Origin: Demequina soli
GTDB lineage: Bacteria; Actinomycetota; Actinomycetes; Actinomycetales; Demequinaceae
Reading direction: 5' to 3'
Assembly (NCBI RefSeq): GCF_000971195.1
Contig: NZ_BBLZ01000002.1
Span: forward strand, 451,736-515,735
DNA length: 64,000 nucleotides
Under the pieces are notes generated by a model, which ran no database searches, was not told where the DNA came from, and saw nothing but the letters and a program-made list of their open reading frames with translations. This document shows positions 47,690 to 58,175 of the stretch, piece by piece; positions within the stretch are counted from its first letter, which is position 1; the number at the start of each line of letters is the position of its first letter. The position numbers and the translations under genes are program-made.

Positions 47690-48063
47690 CCGAGGAGCTT
47701 GGCCTTGGCGGCCGCGAACTCGGCGTCCGACAGGACGCCCGCCTCCTTCATCTGCGCCAGCTGCGCGAGCTTCGCCATGAGGTCGTCGCCCCCGGCCGGC
47801 GCGGCCGCGACCTGCGGGGCCGCGTTCTGCTGCTCGAGCTGCGCGAGCTGGGCCTGCATCGCGGCCATCTGCGCCTGCGACTGCTGCTGCTGGTAGGCGG
47901 CCTGCTCGGCCGCGTACTGCTCCTGCTGCGCCTGCTGCTCCTGACCCTGCCAGCGCTGCTGCTGGCGGCGCGACACGTTGCCGCCCACCGCCTGCGCGGT
48001 CCCGGCGATGACCGCCGTCCGTGCCATCGTCCCGATCAGACCCGGTCGTCCCATCCTGCGCAT
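47686..48063 (-). CDS. SHOCT domain protein
   Basis: A 125-residue protein: a short Gly-rich N-terminus (GLIGTMARTAVIAGTAQAVGG), a long Gln-rich helix likely to form a coiled coil, and a C-terminal SHOCT motif (LMAKLAQLAQMKEAGVLSDAEFAAAKAKLLG region). SHOCT modules mediate oligomerisation or membrane contact. AGGAG is eight bases upstream of ATG 48063. This type of protein is repeatedly found beside DUF6325 in actinobacteria. Confidence 0.85.
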   Translation of the reverse strand: MRRMGRPGLIGTMARTAVIAGTAQAVGGNVSRRQQQRWQGQEQQAQQEQYAAEQAAYQQQQSQAQMAAMQAQLAQLEQQNAAPQVAAAPAGGDDLMAKLAQLAQMKEAGVLSDAEFAAAKAKLLG

Positions 48064-48101
48064 CGTTCCGCTCCTCTTCTTCTCTGGTGTTCTCTCGCGG
48101 C

Positions 48102-48530
48102 CTACGCCTCGGCGCTGATCGCGTCGAGGACCTCCTGGACCACCGGACCGGGGACCCGGACGGTGTCGAGCAGCTCGCCGCCGGCCGCGGCGATGGCGTC
48201 GCGCACGGGGACGATCCACGCGTGCTCGAAGCACAGGATCGCGGCGGCGCCGCCCGGCGGCAGCGAGGCGGCGAGGACGTCGGCGTCCTCGTCGTTGAGC
48301 AGGCCGTCGTAGTGGTCGATGATCGCGCCGAGCGCCGCGACGTCCGGGTCGTCGCTCAGCTGCTCGACCTCGAGGATCTCGATCGCGCCGTCCGCGTCCT
48401 TGCGCACGATGACCGCGTCGACGATGACGATGGTGCCCGCATCGACGAGCTTCTGGATCTCCGGGAGGATCGAGCCGTCGAAGCGGCCCTCCGCGAATCC
48501 GATGGTGACGATCTCGACAGGCCCGATCAT
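48102..48530 (-). CDS. DUF6325 family protein
   Basis: The 142-residue acidic protein starts MIGPVEIVTIGFAEGRFDGSI and has two similar alpha/beta halves (IVIVDAVIVRKDADG and AAAILCFEHAWIVPVRDAI), a ferredoxin-like duplication that I recall as DUF6325. The histidine in FEHAW is a family feature. Its role is unknown. GAGGAG precedes the ATG at good spacing. It leads the probable DUF6325-SHOCT-DUF389 operon, divergent from rho. Confidence 0.78.
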   Translation of the reverse strand: MIGPVEIVTIGFAEGRFDGSILPEIQKLVDAGTIVIVDAVIVRKDADGAIEILEVEQLSDDPDVAALGAIIDHYDGLLNDEDADVLAASLPPGGAAAILCFEHAWIVPVRDAIAAAGGELLDTVRVPGPVVQEVLDAISAEA

Positions 48531-48857
48531 GGCGTTGCTCCTCGATTCGACTGCGGTGCGCGTCCGCGCCCTTTCCGCAGGCTAGGCCCGGCCGCTTCGC
48601 GCGGCAATACGAAAGACGGCGCGTGTCGTGGATGCGCGGCGAGTCGCCGCACATGCCTGGCACGAGGGGGGATGATTGTGCCGCAAGGGCCGCGGTGATA
48701 CCCTGGATCCGCTTCCCCCGGTTGGCGCGAGTCGCCCCGGACGAACGCAATCCACGTTGCAGGCGTCTGCCGATGATGTCTCCGTCAGCCGTACCCGCGT
48801 GGGACGAATCTCGCACTTCTGGAGCCACAGGGGCTCGTGCGAGGAAAGGAACGTTAC
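48531..48857 (+). promoter_or_regulatory. rho upstream region (327 nt) with promoter
   Basis: No gene is seen here. TTGTGC (48676-48681) and TACCCT (48699-48704) are 17 bases apart and give rho a leader of about 150 bases, in keeping with autogenous attenuation of rho known in other bacteria. The left part holds the DUF6325 promoter region. Confidence 0.5.
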
Positions 48858-50741
48858 GTGACCGACACGACCGTCGCGCCCGACCAGACCGCCACTCTGA
48901 CCGCGATGAAGCTCCCCCAGCTCCAGGCGCTCGCCGCCGAGCTCGGGGTCTCCGGTACCGCGCGCATGCGCAAGATGGACCTGGTCGAGGCCATCAAGAA
49001 CGGTGGCGTGGTGCCCCCGAAGGCCCCCGCCGCTGAGAAGAAGGCCCCCGCCGCCGACAAGGCGCCGGCGGCCGAGACCCCCTCCGCCACCGCCACCGCC
49101 GACGCCCCGCGCGCCGAGCGCCCCGCGCGCCAGCAGCGACGTCGCGCCGAGGCGCCTCAGACCACGCCCGAGGGCGAGGGCTCCGAGGCCCGCGCGCGTC
49201 GCGCCAAGGAGGCCGTGAGCCTCGACCTGCCGCGCGGCGACCGTGCGCAGGGCTCCGCCGAGGGCGAGGACTCCGAGTCCCGCGCGCGTCGCGCCAAGGA
49301 GGCCGTGAGCCTCGACCTGCCGCGCGGCGACCGCGCGCAGACCTCCGCCGAGGGCGAGGACGGCGACCAGCAGGGCCGCCAGCGCCAGCCGCGTCAGCAG
49401 GGCCAGCAGTCCGGCCAGGCGCGTCAGCAGACGGCTCAGCCGCGCCAGCACGACGACCAGGACGAGGACGACGAGCGCGGCGGCCGCCGCCGCCGTGGCC
49501 GCGGTCGCGGCCGTGGCCGGGGTCGCGAGCGCGACGTGCTCGACGGCGCCGTCCAGCCGGCGCAGCTGTTCGACGAGGACGACGTCCGCGAGGACGAGGA
49601 GCTGACCCCGGTCGGCGGCATCGTCGACATCCTCGACAACTACGCGTTCATCCGCACCACCGGGTACCTCCCCGGCAAGTCGGACGTGTACGTGTCGATG
49701 AACCAGATCAAGAAGTACGGCCTGCGCAAGGGCGACGCCATCACGGGCACCGTCCGCCCGCCCCGCCCGGGCGAGCGCGGCCAGCGCCAGAAGTTCAACG
49801 CCCTCGCCGGCGTCGACAAGGTCAACGGCCTCAACGCCGACGAGGCGCGTCACCGCCCCGCGTTCGGCGACCTCACGCCGCTGTACCCGCAGCAGCGCCT
49901 CCACCTCGAGACCGACTCGCGCAACATGACCAACCGCGTGATCGACCTCGTGGCGCCGATCGGCAAGGGCCAGCGCGGCCTCATCGTCTCCCCGCCGAAG
50001 GCCGGCAAGACTCTCGTGCTGCAGTCGATCGCCAACGCGATCGTCACCAACAACCCCGAGGTCCACCTCATGGTCGTGCTCGTCGACGAGCGCCCCGAGG
50101 AGGTCACGGACATGCAGCGCACGGTCAAGGGCGAGGTCATCGCCTCGACCTTCGACCGCCCGGCCGACGACCACACCACGGTCGCCGAGCTCGCGATCGA
50201 GCGCGCCAAGCGCCTCGTCGAGATGGGCCACGACGTGGTCGTGCTCCTCGACTCGATCACGCGCCTGGGCCGCGCCTACAACATCTCGGCGCCCGCGTCG
50301 GGCCGCATCCTGTCGGGAGGCGTCGACTCGTCCGCGCTCTACCCGCCGAAGCGCTTCTTCGGCGCCGCGCGCAACATCGAGAACGGCGGCTCCCTCACGA
50401 TCCTCGCGACCGCGCTGGTGGAGACCGGCTCGAAGGCCGACGAGGTCATCTTCGAGGAGTTCAAGGGCACCGGCAACATGGAGCTCAAGCTCTCGCGCAC
50501 GCTCGCGGACCGCCGCATCTTCCCGGCCGTGGACGTCAACGCGTCCGGCACGCGCCGCGAGGAGATCCTCATGAGCCCCGAGGAGCTCAAGGTCATGTGG
50601 AAGCTGCGTCGCGTGCTCACCGCGCTCGAGCAGCAGCAGGCCATCGAGCTGCTCCTGGGCAAGCTCAAGGAGAACAAGACCAACGCCGAGTTCCTCATGC
50701 AGGTCGCCAAGACCACGCCGGGAGCCGACGAGGAGAAGTAG
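48858..50741 (+). CDS. rho: transcription termination factor Rho
   Basis: The 627-residue RNA-dependent ATPase has an N-terminal SAP-like helix pair (about 12-50), a long Arg/Glu/Gln-rich insert (about 50-240) typical of actinobacteria, the cold-shock RNA-binding domain ([16 protein letters not shown]) and the motor with PPKAGKT (about 379-385). Inside the insert a 30-residue unit ([20 protein letters not shown] and ten more residues) is duplicated in tandem (residues 105-164). GTG 48858 follows AAAGGA. It is normally adjacent to thrB, but here that link is broken. Confidence 0.97.
   Translation: MTDTTVAPDQTATLTAMKLPQLQALAAELGVSGTARMRKMDLVEAIKNGGVVPPKAPAAEKKAPAADKAPAAETPSATATADAPRAERPARQQRRRAEAPQTTPEGEGSEARARRAKEAVSLDLPRGDRAQGSAEGEDSESRARRAKEAVSLDLPRGDRAQTSAEGEDGDQQGRQRQPRQQGQQSGQARQQTAQPRQHDDQDEDDERGGRRRRGRGRGRGRGRERDVLDGAVQPAQLFDEDDVREDEELTPVGGIVDILDNYAFIRTTGYLPGKSDVYVSMNQIKKYGLRKGDAITGTVRPPRPGERGQRQKFNALAGVDKVNGLNADEARHRPAFGDLTPLYPQQRLHLETDSRNMTNRVIDLVAPIGKGQRGLIVSPPKAGKTLVLQSIANAIVTNNPEVHLMVVLVDERPEEVTDMQRTVKGEVIASTFDRPADDHTTVAELAIERAKRLVEMGHDVVVLLDSITRLGRAYNISAPASGRILSGGVDSSALYPPKRFFGAARNIENGGSLTILATALVETGSKADEVIFEEFKGTGNMELKLSRTLADRRIFPAVDVNASGTRREEILMSPEELKVMWKLRRVLTALEQQQAIELLLGKLKENKTNAEFLMQVAKTTPGADEEK
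49170..49349 (+). repeat. tandem 90-bp duplication inside rho
   Basis: Two near-identical 90-bp units (49170-49259, 49260-49349) encode 30 residues each, with few substitutions, and the start of a third unit (EGED) follows. The high DNA identity suggests a recent duplication within the disordered insert. Confidence 0.9.
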
Positions 50742-50770
50742 GGCTCGGCGTCTGCCGCCGCCCCATGCGC

Positions 50771-50827
50771 CCTGTGAGGTGCTCAGTGCTCGAATCTGAT
50801 CAGATCGGGCACCGAGCACCTCACGGG
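50771..50827 (+). terminator. nested hairpin after rho
   Basis: GTGAGGTGCTC (50774-50784) pairs exactly with GAGCACCTCAC (50814-50824); inside, GTGC/GCAC and the palindrome ATCTGATCAGAT continue the stem. It most likely ends the rho message, although there is no T tract. Confidence 0.65.
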
Positions 50828-50893
50828 GCGCTCGTCTATCCGCAGATGGACGATGCGGCGGCCGGGACGTGCGCCGCAGGCGCCCCCTTGACA

Positions 50894-50998
50894 GGCATGG
50901 CAGAATAGTCCGTTGGCCCCGCCTGCGGACGGGGTCCGAGGTTGCCGGTTCACCGTCGCGAGGTACGCGTCGGACCCGGTGACGAACTAAGGGAGATC
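50894..50998 (+). promoter_or_regulatory. possible L31 autoregulatory leader
   Basis: The leader can fold: GGGTCCGA (50932-50939) pairs with TCGGACCC (50970-50977), enclosing a small GC-rich loop, and ends at the ribosome site AGGGAG. L31-binding leaders are known in Actinobacteria; whether this one matches their consensus I cannot test. Confidence 0.4.
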
Positions 50999-51208
50999 AT
51001 GCAGAAGGACATCCACCCCGAGTACGTGGCCACCACTGTCACGTGCACCTGCGGCAACACGTTCGAGACCAAGTCCACCGTGACGTCCGGCGCGATCAGC
51101 GTCGAGGTCTGCTCGGCCTGCCACCCGTTCTACACGGGCAAGCAGAAGATCATGGACACCGGTGGTCGCGTGGCGCGCTTCGAGCGCCGCTACGGCAACA
51201 AGAAGTAA
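50999..51208 (+). CDS. rpmE: 50S ribosomal protein bL31 (zinc-binding form)
   Basis: The 69-residue protein starts [10 protein letters not shown] and carries the four zinc ligands Cys16, Cys18, Cys38 and Cys41, so it is the C+ form, active when zinc is plentiful. It bridges the two ribosomal subunits. GGGAG lies just before the ATG. It follows rho and precedes prfA, the conserved order. The TAA stop is one of few in the window. Confidence 0.97.
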   Translation: MQKDIHPEYVATTVTCTCGNTFETKSTVTSGAISVEVCSACHPFYTGKQKIMDTGGRVARFERRYGNKK

Positions 51209-51221
51209 CGCGTCCGACGAC

Positions 51222-52304
51222 GTGGCCGAGGCCTTCGCAGCCGTCCAGCCCATGCTGGACGAGTACGCCGACATCGAGCGTCAGCTCGCCGACCCTGCCG
51301 TCCATGCGGACGGGGGACGGGCGCGCACGCTCGGGCGTCGCTTCGCGGAGCTCGGCCGCGTCGTCGCCGCGCATCGTTCCTGGGTCGCGGCCCAGGACGA
51401 TCTCGAGGCCGCGCGCGAGCTCGCGGACCTCGACCCCGACATGGCCGAGGAGATCCCGGCCCTGGAGGAGGCCGTCGAGCAGTCGACGGAGCAGCTGCGC
51501 CGCATCCTCATCCCGCGCGACCCCGACGACGCGCGCGACGTGATCCTCGAGATCAAGTCCGGCGAGGGCGGCGAGGAGTCCGCGCTGTTCGCGGGCGACC
51601 TGCTGAAGATGTACCTCAAGTACGCCGAGACCAAGGGCTGGAAGGCCGAGGTCCTCGAGGCGGTCCACACCGACATGGGCGGGTACAAGGACGTGTCCGT
51701 GGCCATCAAGGCGCGCGGCGCCGTGGACCCCGAGAACGGCGTGTGGGCCCAGCTCAAGTACGAGGGCGGCGTGCACCGCGTGCAGCGCGTGCCGGCCACC
51801 GAGTCGCAGGGCCGCATCCACACCTCCGCCGCGGGCGTGCTGGTCTACCCGGAGGTCGAGGAGGTCTCCGAGGTCGAGATCGACATGAACGAGGTGCGCG
51901 TCGACGTGTACCGCTCGTCCGGCCCCGGCGGCCAGTCGGTCAACACCACCGACTCCGCGGTGCGCCTCACCCACATCCCGACGGGCATCGTGGTGAGCTG
52001 CCAGAACGAGAAGAGCCAGCTCCAGAACAAGGAGTCCGCGCTGCGCATCCTGCGCGCGCGCCTCCTCGCGGCGCAGAAGGAGGCCGCCGAGGCCGAGGCC
52101 CAGGACATGCGCAAGTCGCAGATCCGCACGGTCGACCGCTCGGAGCGCATCCGCACCTACAACTTCCCCGAGAACCGCATCGCCGACCACCGCACGGGGT
52201 ACAAGGCCTACAACCTCGACACCGTGCTCGGCGGCGAGCTCCAGCCGGTCATCCAGTCCGCGATCGACGCGGACGAGGCGGCGCGCCTGTCCGCCTCCGA
52301 GTAG
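51222..52304 (+). CDS. prfA: peptide chain release factor RF1
   Basis: RF1 reads UAA and UAG and releases the peptide. The 360-residue protein has the stop-codon-reading PxT motif PAT in [11 protein letters not shown] (about 190-192) and the catalytic GGQ in SGPGGQSVN (236-238). PAT rather than SPF marks it as RF1 rather than RF2. GTG 51222 lacks an SD; it is 13 bases after the rpmE stop and matches the family length. prmC, which methylates the GGQ glutamine, follows. Confidence 0.96.
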   Translation: MAEAFAAVQPMLDEYADIERQLADPAVHADGGRARTLGRRFAELGRVVAAHRSWVAAQDDLEAARELADLDPDMAEEIPALEEAVEQSTEQLRRILIPRDPDDARDVILEIKSGEGGEESALFAGDLLKMYLKYAETKGWKAEVLEAVHTDMGGYKDVSVAIKARGAVDPENGVWAQLKYEGGVHRVQRVPATESQGRIHTSAAGVLVYPEVEEVSEVEIDMNEVRVDVYRSSGPGGQSVNTTDSAVRLTHIPTGIVVSCQNEKSQLQNKESALRILRARLLAAQKEAAEAEAQDMRKSQIRTVDRSERIRTYNFPENRIADHRTGYKAYNLDTVLGGELQPVIQSAIDADEAARLSASE

Positions 52305-52320
52305 GGGATAGGCTCCGACC

Positions 52321-53211
52321 GTGCCTACCGTCGGTCAGCGCCTGCGCGCCACCACGCGCCGCCTCGCCGAGGCCGGCGTCCCGTCACCGCACCACGACGC
52401 GATCGTGCTGATCGCGCACACGTTGGGCCTCGAGCCCAGCTACGTCCGCACCGCCGCGGCGCGCGACGACGACTGGCCCGAGGGCGCCGACCTCGACCTG
52501 CTCGAGGCGCGCGTGACGCGCCGCATCGACCGCGAGCCGCTGCAGCACATCACCGGCAAGGCGTACTTCCGCTCGCTCGAGCTGCAGGTGGGTCCCGGCG
52601 TCTTCGTGCCGCGTCCCGAGACGGAGGTGGTGGCGGGCGTCGCCATCGCCGCCGCGCGGGAGGCCCTCGAGATGCGCGGCAAGGTGCGCGTCACGGACCT
52701 GTGCGCCGGCTCCGGCGCGATCGGCATCTCCGTCGCGACCGAGGTCCCGGAGGCCCAGGTCGCGATGGTCGAGGCGAGCGAGGAGGCGCTGGTCTACCTG
52801 CGCCTCAACGCGCGCGCCCAGCCGTCCGACGTGCGCACCCGCCTGCGCTCGGTCTACGCCGACGCGCGCAACTGCCTGCGCCAGTTCGACGAGTGCGCCG
52901 ACGTCGTGGTGACCAACCCGCCGTACGTGCCCACCGCGGCGATCCCGCGCGACCCCGAGGTCGCGCTGCACGACCCGCCCCAGGCGCTCTACGGCCTCGG
53001 CGACGACGGCCTCACGCTGCCGCGCGCGATCCTCGACGAGGCGCAGCGCCTGCTGCGCGTCGGCGGGGTGCTCATCATGGAGCACGGCGACGAGCAGGGC
53101 GCCGCCATGCGCGCGTACGCCGAGTCCTCCGAGTGGTGGGGCGACGTGCGCACGCTCACCGACCTCACGGGACGCGACCGCATGCTCGTCGCGACCCGCG
53201 TGGGCGTCTGA
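52321..53211 (+). CDS. prmC: release factor glutamine methyltransferase
   Basis: PrmC methylates the GGQ glutamine of RF1 and RF2. The 296-residue protein has an N-terminal helical domain (1-85) that holds the release factor and a SAM-binding domain with VTDLCAGSGAIGIS and the catalytic NPPYVP (199-204). GTG 52321 stands six bases after TAGGCT (52309-52314), so it can be transcribed independently as a leaderless message as well as from prfA. tsaC follows after seven bases. Confidence 0.96.
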   Translation: MPTVGQRLRATTRRLAEAGVPSPHHDAIVLIAHTLGLEPSYVRTAAARDDDWPEGADLDLLEARVTRRIDREPLQHITGKAYFRSLELQVGPGVFVPRPETEVVAGVAIAAAREALEMRGKVRVTDLCAGSGAIGISVATEVPEAQVAMVEASEEALVYLRLNARAQPSDVRTRLRSVYADARNCLRQFDECADVVVTNPPYVPTAAIPRDPEVALHDPPQALYGLGDDGLTLPRAILDEAQRLLRVGGVLIMEHGDEQGAAMRAYAESSEWWGDVRTLTDLTGRDRMLVATRVGV

Positions 53212-53218
53212 GACACTG

Positions 53219-53872
53219 GTGCCCGTGATCCTCGACTGCCACGACCCCGCCAGCTGGGGGCCGTCGCTCGACGCCGCCGTCGACGCGGTCTCGCGTGGCG
53301 CCGTCATCGTCCTGCCCACCGACACCGTGTACGGCGTCGGCGCGGACGCGTTCAGCCCCGAGGCGGTCGCCGCGGTGCTGGCCGCGAAGGGCCGCGACCG
53401 CCAGATGCCGCCGCCCGTGCTCATCCCCGACGTGCGGACCGTCGACGGCCTCGCGCGCGAGGTGCCCGACGCCGCCCGCGTCCTCATGGACGCCTGCTGG
53501 CCGGGCGCGCTCACCGTCATCGTCAAGGCGCAGCCGTCGCTCGCGTGGGACCTGGGCGAGACCCACGGCACCGTCGCGCTGCGCGTGCCCGACCACCCCG
53601 CGGCCCTCGCGCTGCTCGCGCGCACCGGCCCGCTGGCCGTGACGAGCGCCAACCGCACCGGCGAGCCGGCGGCCACCACCGCGGCCGGCGCCGAGGAGCA
53701 GCTGGGCGACGCCGTCGCGGCCTACCTCGACGCGGGCGACAGCCCGCTGGGGGTCGCCTCGACCATCGTCGACGCCACGGGACCGTCGCTGCGCATCGTC
53801 CGCCAGGGCGGCGTGTCGCGCGAGCGCATCGTCGAGCTGGTGGGAGACGCCCTCGCGGGTGACGACGGGTGA
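53219..53872 (+). CDS. tsaC: threonylcarbamoyl-AMP synthase (Sua5/YrdC/YwlC)
   Basis: This 217-residue YrdC-fold protein makes threonylcarbamoyl-AMP for the t6A modification of ANN-decoding tRNAs. Motifs include IVLPTDTVYGVGADAF (about 29-44), the CWPGALTVIVKA loop and LAVTSANRTGEPA. It lacks the Sua5 C-terminal domain. GTG 53219 is used; GTG 53225 lies seven bases after GACACT and could be the leaderless start. It overlaps wecA by four bases (GTGA). Confidence 0.94.
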   Translation: MPVILDCHDPASWGPSLDAAVDAVSRGAVIVLPTDTVYGVGADAFSPEAVAAVLAAKGRDRQMPPPVLIPDVRTVDGLAREVPDAARVLMDACWPGALTVIVKAQPSLAWDLGETHGTVALRVPDHPAALALLARTGPLAVTSANRTGEPAATTAAGAEEQLGDAVAAYLDAGDSPLGVASTIVDATGPSLRIVRQGGVSRERIVELVGDALAGDDG

Positions 53873-55122
53873 AGGTCTACCTGACCCTCATGGCGATCGC
53901 GGCGCTCGTCGCGTACGTCGCCACCCCGGCGATGCGCCACCTCGCGTTCCGGGTGGGGGCCATCACCGCGGTCCGCGCGCGCGACGTCCACACCACCCCG
54001 ATCCCGCGCCTGGGCGGCGTCGCGATCTTCCTCGGGCTCGCCGTCGCGGGCACCGTGGCCTCCGCGATCCCCTTCCTCGACCCCGTCTACGAGGCAGGAC
54101 GCCAGCCGTGGGCCGTGCTCGGCGCGGCCGCGATCGTGTGCGCGCTGGGCATGATCGACGACATCTGGGACCTCGACTGGATGGCGAAGCTCGCCGGCCA
54201 GTTCCTCGCGGGCCTCGTGCTCGCCTCGGGCGGCGTGCAGCTCGTCACCGTACCGATCGCGGGCGTCACCATCGGCTCCTCGTACGTCTCGCTCGTCGCC
54301 ACCGTGCTCGTCGTCGTGATCGCGATGAACGCCGTCAACTTCGTCGACGGCCTCGACGGCCTCGCCGCGGGCATGATCGCCATCGGCGGCCTCGCGTTCT
54401 TCACGTACACGTACCTGCTCGCGCGCTCCGCCTCCCCGGGCGACTACTCGTCGCTCGCGACGATCGTGGTCGCGCTGCTCGTGGGCGCATGCCTGGGCTT
54501 CCTGCCGCACAACGTGCATCCCGCGCGCATCTTCATGGGCGACTCCGGCTCGATGGTGCTGGGCCTCATGCTCGCGGCCGCCGCGATCATCGTGACCGGG
54601 CAGATCGACCCCGCCGTGATCTCCGAGCGCGAGCGCATCCCCGCGTTCATCCCGATCCTGCTGCCGATCATGGTACTCGCCGTGCCGCTCGTCGACATGA
54701 CCGCCGCGGTCATCCGGCGCGCCGCCAGGGGAGAGTCGCCGTTCTCGCCGGACAAGCACCACCTGCACCACCTGCTGCTGCGCCGCGGCCACTCGCACCG
54801 CTGGGCCGTGACCGTGCTGTACATCTGGACGGCGGTGCTGTCGTTCGGCACCGTGTCCGTCGTGTTCCTGCCCCTGTGGGGCGCGGTCGCGGTCACCGCC
54901 GCGGGCATCGTGTGCGCCGCCGCGATCACGTTCTCGCCGCGCCTCGCGCGGTTCTTCTCGCGCCAGTGGCGCCGCGCCGGGCACGCGATGTTCTCGCTGC
55001 AGCGCCTCACGCCCGAGGGCCGCGAGGGGGACGATGCGGTGGCCGGGACCGCACCCGCCGTCACCGTCGTCCCCGGGGCCGCCGCCGCATCGTCCACCGT
55101 CATCCAGGAGGAGAAGAAGTGA
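53869..55122 (+). CDS. wecA: undecaprenyl/decaprenyl-phosphate GlcNAc-1-P transferase
   Basis: The 417-residue membrane protein of the MraY/WecA family has about eleven segments and the conserved cytoplasmic motifs HTTPIPRLGG, MIDDIWDLD, NFVDGLDGLA, MGDSGSM and KHHLHHLLL. It starts lipid-linked glycan synthesis (arabinogalactan- or teichoic-acid-type linkers) by moving sugar-1-phosphate to polyprenyl phosphate. The synteny with rho, prfA, prmC, tsaC and atp genes is the standard one. Its variable C-terminal tail contains two copies of the GGACGATGCG motif. Confidence 0.93.
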   Translation: MKVYLTLMAIAALVAYVATPAMRHLAFRVGAITAVRARDVHTTPIPRLGGVAIFLGLAVAGTVASAIPFLDPVYEAGRQPWAVLGAAAIVCALGMIDDIWDLDWMAKLAGQFLAGLVLASGGVQLVTVPIAGVTIGSSYVSLVATVLVVVIAMNAVNFVDGLDGLAAGMIAIGGLAFFTYTYLLARSASPGDYSSLATIVVALLVGACLGFLPHNVHPARIFMGDSGSMVLGLMLAAAAIIVTGQIDPAVISERERIPAFIPILLPIMVLAVPLVDMTAAVIRRAARGESPFSPDKHHLHHLLLRRGHSHRWAVTVLYIWTAVLSFGTVSVVFLPLWGAVAVTAAGIVCAAAITFSPRLARFFSRQWRRAGHAMFSLQRLTPEGREGDDAVAGTAPAVTVVPGAAAASSTVIQEEKK

Positions 55123-55526
55123 CCGCCGAGGAGGCCCTGTACCGCCGCGCGCTGCGGCTCACCGCGATCGTGCTCGGCGCGCTCGCCGTCGTCGGCGGCG
55201 CCGTCGCGTGGATCGTGGTCGGACCGGACGGCGCGCTCGCGGCCGTCGTCGGCGCGGCCGTCGCCGCGCTCGGCGCGCTCCCGACCCAGTACGCGATGCT
55301 CAAGGGCCACACCCGGCCGCCGCACGTCATGGCAGGGATCGTGGCCTTCTCGTGGCTCGGGAAGATGCTCGTCATCATCGTCGCGCTGCTGGTGCTCCAG
55401 GGCGTCGATTCGTTCCATCGTCCCTCGTTCGCGGCCACCGCGGTGGTGGGGCTGCTCGCCGGCCTCGTGGTCGACGTGAGCCTCCTGCGCAAATCGCGCA
55501 TTCCGTACGTCGAACCGGGTCCTTAG
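55119..55526 (+). CDS. AtpI-like membrane protein
   Basis: A 135-residue protein with four membrane helices (about 12-130), the position and size of AtpI, which is thought to help assemble the c-ring or move Mg2+. Its sequence has little of AtpI besides the pattern. The GTG overlaps the wecA stop and has AGGAGGAG upstream. It begins the ATP synthase gene set, although a further promoter (TAGGCT, about 55542-55547) precedes atpB. Confidence 0.75.
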   Translation: MTAEEALYRRALRLTAIVLGALAVVGGAVAWIVVGPDGALAAVVGAAVAALGALPTQYAMLKGHTRPPHVMAGIVAFSWLGKMLVIIVALLVLQGVDSFHRPSFAATAVVGLLAGLVVDVSLLRKSRIPYVEPGP

Positions 55527-55612
55527 TCCCGCCTCCCATGGGCTAGGCTTACGGCCAGTCAACGGCGTCGGACGATGGTCCGCGCCCAAGAAGCCATCGC
55601 ACAGGAGACTTC

Positions 55613-57310
<1,698 letters not shown>

Positions 57311-57314
57311 GCAC

Positions 57315-58127
57315 ATGCGTGGAACGAGCCAGGCGTCACGTGACGCCGTGCTCCGTCAGTTCGAGCCGGTGGTGACCGCGAGCGGAGCGGAGGGCCTGAC
57401 CCTCGCCGAGCAGCTGTTCGCCGCGGTCGACGCCGTCGACGCGTCGGGCTCGCTCCGCCGTGCGCTGACCGATCCCGCCCGTTCGGCCGAGGCCAAGGCC
57501 GGGCTGGTCCGTGCGGTGTTCTCGGCGTACGACGCGAGGGTCAAGGACGTCCTCGCGTCGTTCGCCGGATCCCGCTGGTCGGCGGAGGAGGACCTCGCCG
57601 AGGCGATCGACGACGCAGGCGAGCGCGCGATCTTCGCCTATGCGCAGGCGCAGGGCACCCTGGACGACGTCCAGGAGCAGCTGTTCCGCGTCGAGCGCGA
57701 GCTCCAGTCGAACCGCGAGCTCCTGTCCGCCATGAGCAACCGCTCCGCGACCAAGGAGACGCGCCTCGCGCTGCTCCAGGGCGTGCTGGGCGGCAAGCTC
57801 CTGCCGACCACCGAGGCGCTCCTGCGCCGCGTCGTGGGCAACCCGCGCGGCCGCCGGCTCATCCCGGCGATCGACGCTCTCCTCGAGTCCGCTGCCGAGC
57901 ACCGGAACGAGGTCCTCGCGCACGTGACCGCGGCGGTCGAGCTGAGCGCCGCTCAGCGCACCCGCCTCGCGGGCATCCTCTCCGAGGCGTACGGGCGAGA
58001 GATCCAGATCAACGTCGCCGTGGACCCCGAGGTCCTGGGCGGCATCCGAGTCGAGGTCGGGTCCTCCGTGGTGGACGGCACCGTCCTGTCCCGACTCGAC
58101 GAAACACGACGACGACTTGTCGGTTAG
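57315..58127 (+). CDS. atpH: ATP synthase F1 subunit delta
   Basis: The 270-residue delta subunit links the b-dimer to the top of F1. It is longer than the Escherichia coli form (about 177) because of a helical insertion, as is usual in actinobacteria. The C-terminal part (GGIRVEVGSSVVDGTVLSRL) is the conserved beta element. It starts four bases after atpF. Confidence 0.95.
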   Translation: MRGTSQASRDAVLRQFEPVVTASGAEGLTLAEQLFAAVDAVDASGSLRRALTDPARSAEAKAGLVRAVFSAYDARVKDVLASFAGSRWSAEEDLAEAIDDAGERAIFAYAQAQGTLDDVQEQLFRVERELQSNRELLSAMSNRSATKETRLALLQGVLGGKLLPTTEALLRRVVGNPRGRRLIPAIDALLESAAEHRNEVLAHVTAAVELSAAQRTRLAGILSEAYGREIQINVAVDPEVLGGIRVEVGSSVVDGTVLSRLDETRRRLVG

Positions 58128-58175
58128 CCCCGACGCACCAGTGGCCGCCCCGGCGGCCTTGACAGGAGAGATGGC

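Noticed and set aside
50888..50893. Perfect TTGACA upstream of rpmE
   Set aside because: No TAnnnT hexamer at 16-18 bases downstream; CAGAAT is only seven bases away, so it does not make a standard promoter.
58143..58158. GGCCGCC/GGCGGCC stem before atpA as a terminator
   Set aside because: It is inside a continuous operon, only seven base pairs and without a T tract; processing or chance is more likely.
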